Below are positions 59,090-64,000 of a stretch of 64,000 nt of DNA, piece after piece. The translations under genes were made by a program, and so were the position numbers. Positions within the stretch are counted from its first letter, which is position 1; each line of letters opens with the position of its first letter. Source of the DNA: Arabidopsis thaliana (lineage: Eukaryota > Streptophyta > Magnoliopsida > Brassicales > Brassicaceae); assembly GCF_000001735.4 (NCBI RefSeq), contig NC_003076.8, positions 4,154,001 through 4,218,000 on the forward strand, in the 5' to 3' direction. The notes under the pieces were generated by a model that did not search any database, had not been told where the DNA came from, and saw nothing but the letters and a program-made list of their open reading frames with translations.

Positions 59090-60566
59090 ATACTATTCCT
59101 CTAATGTTTTTCTTTAGTTGTGTGGTTGGTTTCTGCTGCTTCTCATGTTTCTATATGTTTATGTAAATTATATACCAGAGCTGGACTTTTGTGTGTTGAT
59201 TCAGAGTTGGTTTCACTTATTCATTGATTTCTTTTGCAGTACTTGTTTCTTTTTGATGGTTATTGCATACATTTGAGCTGAATTCTATACATTAATAATT
59301 TCTCCCAAGCTACAGTCACTATTAGTTTTGACAATCTTTGTATAGTTTTCAATTTTTGAAAGGTCACAGAAAGCTCATTTTGATCTTTTGCAATGCTGAT
59401 TCCTTCTACCTTAATATCCATTTCCAGTTTTTAAATACTTGACCAGCCTCCACATTCACATGTACAGCAGAGTAATTTCTGCAATCTCATCAGCTAGCAT
59501 CGCAGGCAATATAATGTTTTTAAATTTCTGTAAATATAATTTTCTCTCAGTGTCCTTTCCACGTTGTTTCCTGTTTGAATCCTTAAAATACTCGAAAATA
59601 GTACATCATAATACAATGTCAGATTCCTCTGGAGCAAATATTAGAGCATCATTAACGGTAGTTTCTTAGTATAATTTTAATATAGTTCTTATGAATATTT
59701 TTGTAATTGATTTTGAAAATTTTGAAGTTAAAAATTTGATTAAAAGATTAAATTTTTGGCAATATGCAATGGTGGACTCTTAACTTGAGTTCTTAAAAAT
59801 AAAAAAAAAATTAAAAATATTCTAATTTTTAAAAACTTAATAATTATTACAACTCATAAAATTTGATATATATAGGATATAAAATTTTAAACAAATATGA
59901 CAAACAATTAGATTTAATATTTACTTTATCTAAAAATTAAGATTAATTGAATTAAAACATTATATTTAATATCTAATTTATCTAAGAATTAACCTAAGAA
60001 ATATTAGATTTGACTCTTATATAAGAGCCATTTTTAACATTTAATTGAATTATAATATTAAATTTAAGATTTATTTTATCTAAGAACTAACCTAAAAAAC
60101 TATCAATAATGATGGTTTTATAGTGCTTGAGATGACAAGTGGTCGACTGAATCCTAGAGATATTATTTCATTAATAAATGAGACTTTTAAACTTGTTGAT
60201 TCTTTCGCCTCCACGGAAAAAAGGGATCTCTAACCAATCAACTTTGACAATTATAATACAAATTTAAGGTAAAAAAGTCTTTCCATCCTAAAAAAAAGAA
60301 AGTCTTTCCAAACAACTTGATCCCCAAGTAAGTGAATTGCATAAAGACCGACACAACCTCTAAGGATAACTTTAATATACTCATATCTTTTGTGAATAGA
60401 TGTTATCCTTATTAGTTTGTGACAACTTTCGGAAGCCCTAGCTAAGGTAGTCGGCTTATTTCACATCTATATTAGGTGCAGCCTCTAGTCTCCTCAATTC
60501 AATAACACAATCTTCTTCTAAATCATTTTTTGTCATCTATCACTTCTAATTTCTAAACAACAAACC
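59090..60566. other. Displaced 3' flank of GER5 and promoter of the vWA gene
   Basis: The first few hundred bases probably held the original GER5 3' UTR. A MITE-like element occupies about 59644-60117. The last 400 bp are upstream sequence of the vWA-like gene and contain two copies of AAAGTCTTTCCA-type sequence at about 60268 and 60299. No gene is seen. Confidence 0.5.
59644..60117. mobile_element. Candidate MITE with 23-bp terminal inverted repeats
   Basis: The segment CATCATTAACGGTAGTTTCT (59647 onward) is matched by the reverse complement of 60092-60114, with 19 of 23 bases agreeing. The interior of about 430 bp is very AT-rich, repeats its own subsegments (CTAAGAATTAACCTAAGAA-like) and has no coding capacity. 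The exact ends and target duplication are unclear. Confidence 0.5.
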
Positions 60567-62588
60567 ATGTCTCCTTCTCCTCTGCTTGGTCCACCTGAGC
60601 TCAGAGATCCCAACTCTCTCCTCCCAAAACCCACCACAACTTCTGGTCCCAGCGACCCTTTCATGGACGCTATGGTTTCAAATTTCAACAACTCAGCTAG
60701 AGTCAACAACGTCAACTCTCCTCCGATGGGCTACACCGAGAATAAATCCGCCACTTACCTCTCCTCAGGCAACCCCTGCCTCGACTTCTTCTTCCACGTT
60801 GTTCCAAGCACGCCTAAACACTCTCTCGAGCAGTGGTTACAAGGTGCTTGGGACCACGACGCCTTGACCACACTCAAGCTTATCTGTAATCTTCGTGGAG
60901 TCCGTGGCACCGGAAAATCCGACAAGGAAGGGTTTTACACGGCGGCTTTATGGCTCCATGGTCGTCATCCCAAAACCCTAGCTTGTAACCTCGAGTCTCT
61001 TTCTCAATTTGGATACTTTAAAGATTTTCCAGAGCTTCTTTACCGGATTCTACAAGGATCTGAAATCCGGAAGATCCAGAAATCAGAAAGGTTCAAGAGG
61101 AAAAGTGAAGCTCTAGATAGAAGAGCTCCTTATGATGGTCATTGTTATCATGGTCGTCTTTATGGTGGTCGTGGACGTGGATCTAGTCGCCCCAGTAGTA
61201 AAAGGAAGCCAGTGGCGACGAGGGCGTTGAGAGTAGCCAACGCTGAGAGGAAGAATCAAGCCGAGAAAGCCAGAGCAAGCTTGGATCGGAAGAAAAAGAA
61301 GGTTTCGATGGGGAAGGACGCGTTTACAAGATATTCTTGCGATCCAGACTATAGATATCTCCACGAACGCGTCTCTGATCTATTCGCAAATCAGCTAAAG
61401 AAAGATCTTGAGTTTTTGACATCGGACAAACCAAACGAAATCTCTCTTGCTGCTAAATGGTGTCCATCGCTTGACTCTTCGTTTGACAAAGCAACTCTTC
61501 TCTGCGAGAGCATTGCTAGGAAGATCTTTACTCGAGAATCATTCCCTGAATACGAAGGCGTTGTAGAAGCTCACTATGCATACAGAGTTCGTGATCGGCT
61601 AAGGAAAGATGTTCTTGTTCCTCTGCGTAAAACTCTGCAACTGCCTGAAGTATATATGGGAGCGAGAAACTGGGATATTCTTCCGTACAACCGTGTAGCA
61701 TCAGTGGCGATGAAGTCGTACAAGGAGATATTCTTGAAGCACGACGCAGAGAGGTTTCAGCAATATCTTGACGATGCAAAGGCGGGGAAAACCAAGGTAG
61801 CTGCTGGTGCTGTGTTGCCTCATGAGATAATCAGAGAGTTAGACGGTGGAGACGGTGGACAAGTAGCAGAGCTGCAATGGAAGAGAACGGTAGATGATAT
61901 GAAAGAGAAAGGTTCTTTGAGGAATTGTATAGCTGTCTGTGACGTTTCAGGGTCTATGAATGGTGAACCAATGGAGGTTTGTGTGGCTTTGGGTCTGCTA
62001 GTCTCTGAGCTATCTGAAGAGCCATGGAAAGGAAAGCTAATAACTTTCAGCCAAAATCCGGAGTTGCATTTGGTGAAAGGAGACGATCTGTACTCAAAAA
62101 CAGAGTTTGTTAAAAAAATGCAATGGGGTATGAACACTGATTTTCAGAAAGTGTTTGATTTGATTCTTGGAGTGGCCGTACAAGAGAAGCTGAAGCCGGA
62201 AGAGATGATCAAGAGGGTGTTTGTGTTCAGTGATATGGAGTTTGATCAAGCGGCGTCGTCGTCACATTATTCAAGACCAGGCTATGCATTTTTAAGGCAG
62301 CCTCCAAGTAATCCAAGTAATGGATGGGAAACGGATTATGAAGTGATTGTGAGGAAGTATAAACAGAATGGGTATGGAGACGTTGTGCCGGAGATAGTGT
62401 TTTGGAACTTGAGGGATTCGAGAGCAACGCCGGTGCCGGGAAACAAGAAAGGAGTGGCTTTGGTGAGTGGCTTTTCGAAGAATTTGATGAAAATGTTTTT
62501 GGAACATGATGGAGAGATTGATCCTGTGATGATGATGGAGACTGCTATTTCTAAAGATGAGTATAAGTCGCTTGTTGTTGTTGATTAA
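60567..62588 (+). CDS. von Willebrand A-like protein (DUF2828/UCP015417 family)
   Basis: A single-exon gene of 673 aa. The N-terminal half is helical (residues 60-180, with WLQGAWDHDALTTLKLICNL). A basic, Gly/Arg/Lys-rich stretch follows at about 195-250 (YGGRGRGSSRPSSKRK, then RKKKKVSMGK), possibly for nucleic acid. From about residue 450 comes a vWA-type fold whose metal-binding MIDAS motif DVSGS at 459-463 is intact, with TDFQKVFDLIL and FVFSDMEFDQA as later parts. The function is unknown to me. The layout of an alpha-helical part plus a C-terminal vWA domain resembles TROVE/Ro60-type proteins in outline. The start is the first ATG in frame. Matches AT5G13210 (recall). Confidence 0.9.
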   Translation: MSPSPLLGPPELRDPNSLLPKPTTTSGPSDPFMDAMVSNFNNSARVNNVNSPPMGYTENKSATYLSSGNPCLDFFFHVVPSTPKHSLEQWLQGAWDHDALTTLKLICNLRGVRGTGKSDKEGFYTAALWLHGRHPKTLACNLESLSQFGYFKDFPELLYRILQGSEIRKIQKSERFKRKSEALDRRAPYDGHCYHGRLYGGRGRGSSRPSSKRKPVATRALRVANAERKNQAEKARASLDRKKKKVSMGKDAFTRYSCDPDYRYLHERVSDLFANQLKKDLEFLTSDKPNEISLAAKWCPSLDSSFDKATLLCESIARKIFTRESFPEYEGVVEAHYAYRVRDRLRKDVLVPLRKTLQLPEVYMGARNWDILPYNRVASVAMKSYKEIFLKHDAERFQQYLDDAKAGKTKVAAGAVLPHEIIRELDGGDGGQVAELQWKRTVDDMKEKGSLRNCIAVCDVSGSMNGEPMEVCVALGLLVSELSEEPWKGKLITFSQNPELHLVKGDDLYSKTEFVKKMQWGMNTDFQKVFDLILGVAVQEKLKPEEMIKRVFVFSDMEFDQAASSSHYSRPGYAFLRQPPSNPSNGWETDYEVIVRKYKQNGYGDVVPEIVFWNLRDSRATPVPGNKKGVALVSGFSKNLMKMFLEHDGEIDPVMMMETAISKDEYKSLVVVD

Positions 62589-64000
62589 GAAGCTTTACTG
62601 TTTTTTTGAGTTTGGTTTTGTATTCCTGTTTCATGGTTGAAGCTTCCATTGCAATTTTATTTTAATAAATTTGGCCCATTGATTTTACTTTTTTTTTCTG
62701 AACCAAGTAATCGATACGAGACCACTAACCTGGCTTTTATTCATCAATCGATGCTCTCTCTACACGTAACCTGCTTCAAAACACTCATAGTTCGCCGGAA
62801 ACAATCACTCGTATCATCGGATCTCGGCGTTTAGAATTCAGAATCCGACGACTTTGGCGAGCAAACCTTACGCAAACTATGGATGGTATTGGAAATGAAC
62901 GACAACAAGAACAACCGTTTCATTTACAGATTTACTTCTTCAAATGGGCTTTTCTTCTCTAAATGGGTTTACTACCTTAAGGGGCTTTTCAACTATAGGT
63001 TCAATTATATTCTTATGTAAGGGTACTAACTAGTGTGGGCTGTAAACGACTTAAAGTTTCGGCCATTTAGTTTTATGCAAGAAAAAAAATATAGATAATA
63101 CAGTAATGATGAATCCACTATACATGTTAAATCCAATATAATAAATCCACTATACATTAGTGTTCTCATATTTCGTTTCAAGATTCGATTCAAAAAATTT
63201 GAAAATGTTAAATATGTGTTTCTGAGATTAAAGGCCAAAAGAAGGGTAAGGTCGTATATGAAAGGTGGACAGAGGGGCAAATTAGTCAGCTTGAAAAATA
63301 CATCGACATTAAAAATCGGCAGCACTGACAAAACGTGTGATAACACAAATAAAAATAATCGGAAGAAAAAGAATAAATAAGGCGTATTGACTCTGGAACG
63401 TGAGAAGATGAAAGAGAGCGACGAAAACCTCTAAAGACTTATCGAGAAGTGCACCTTAGCCTAGTGAATAATGATATGTATTGACATTAACTACTACTAC
63501 TACAGCTCCCAACACGTGAAAGACATGCATCTAACTCTTTCACTTTCGGTTGCCAAGAAAAAAAAAAAAAAAAAACTTTCACTTTCGGCATCAAATATAT
63601 ACTACTAAAAAAGTTTTTTATACGTAATTCTTTTTTAATATTTGATTAGTTCAGAATATTAATTAAAAAAATTACTTTTCGTAATCACTACATTTTGTAG
63701 TTATATGATTTTTAATTTAAAATAGTAAAAAGGAGAAATGTAACTAATTAAGCTAACATGCGCGCGATAGAATAAGGTGAAGTTTAAATTTGAGCACAAG
63801 ATAGAAAATTGAGGTCAATTTAATTCGGAAGTGGTTCAAGGTATATTTTCACAAGAAAGAAAAACGTGAGTTCATTGAATCCCTCTATAACTTTACTTGA
63901 GAACAATGTAATAATATGTAAATCTGTTAGGAAACGAGCAGCCACATATGCTTTAAACAAGAGAACAAGAAAAAGAGCGGCCACATGTGAAAAAAAAACA
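62589..64000. other. Terminal intergenic region
   Basis: No gene is found. Seen here: a G-box CACGTG at 63513-63518 in AACACGTGAA next to a (CTA)n stretch, and a long A-run at about 63560-63575. From memory of the Arabidopsis map, JAZ10 lies beyond this edge. If it is transcribed rightward this would be part of its promoter; that orientation is not established here. Confidence 0.4.

Noticed and set aside
62637-62834. 65-codon frame after the vWA gene
   Set aside because: Short, begins in the 3' UTR, and has no recognisable features.

Overview
The window is plant nuclear DNA: AT-rich, with short GT-AG introns, long intergenic stretches and plant-only gene families. The gene order is, from memory, that of Arabidopsis thaliana chromosome 5 around AT5G13090 to AT5G13210. 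No database was searched. Reconstructed protein lengths agree with what I remember of those genes: G6PD2 596 aa, CYP20-2 259 aa, PBS1 456 aa with the K243 cleavage site, SWEET15 292 aa, NAC083 252 aa. Exon limits were assigned by eye from splice signals and reading-frame continuity.

Layout. 1-567 (-): partial Cys-rich plant protein. 2789-4235 (+): OTU-like cysteine protease. 4952-7640 (+): plastid glucose-6-phosphate dehydrogenase. 7935-8590: tandem tRNA-like repeats. 8714-10720 (-): thylakoid cyclophilin. 12755-16324 (+): MORC ATPase. 16688-17744 (-): Ole e 1-like secreted protein. 18969-20930 (-): EXO70C1. 22854-25682 (+): PBS1 kinase. 27331-29171 (-): SWEET15 sugar transporter. 29172-42642: 13.5 kb without an intact gene. 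42643-43577 (+): NAC083/VNI2. 43578-50986: 7.4 kb without an intact gene. 50987-52205 (-): LITAF-domain GILP. 53081-54079 (+): GRAM-domain GER5. 54083-59084 (-): a complete copia retrotransposon, which I identify as ONSEN/ATCOPIA78. 60567-62588 (+): von Willebrand A-like protein.

The genes do not form an operon or a single pathway. Several have reported roles in stress, immunity or senescence: PBS1 (decoy kinase guarded by RPS5), GILP (cell-death regulator), SWEET15/SAG29, VNI2 and GER5 (ABA, salt, senescence). Two encode plastid proteins (G6PD2, CYP20-2).

The most notable features are the tRNA-like tandem array, which keeps base-paired acceptor and T-arm stems, and the retrotransposon. The retrotransposon has LTRs identical by eye, a clean 5-bp target duplication, an uninterrupted polyprotein and heat-shock-type elements in its LTRs. 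It sits three bases beyond the GER5 stop codon in the opposite orientation. Smaller signals include a tandem ACGTGT-containing duplication in the GER5 promoter, a duplicated coiled-coil exon in MORC5, a decayed exon copy in an intron, CGCG-box clusters upstream of SWEET15, and several transposon relics.
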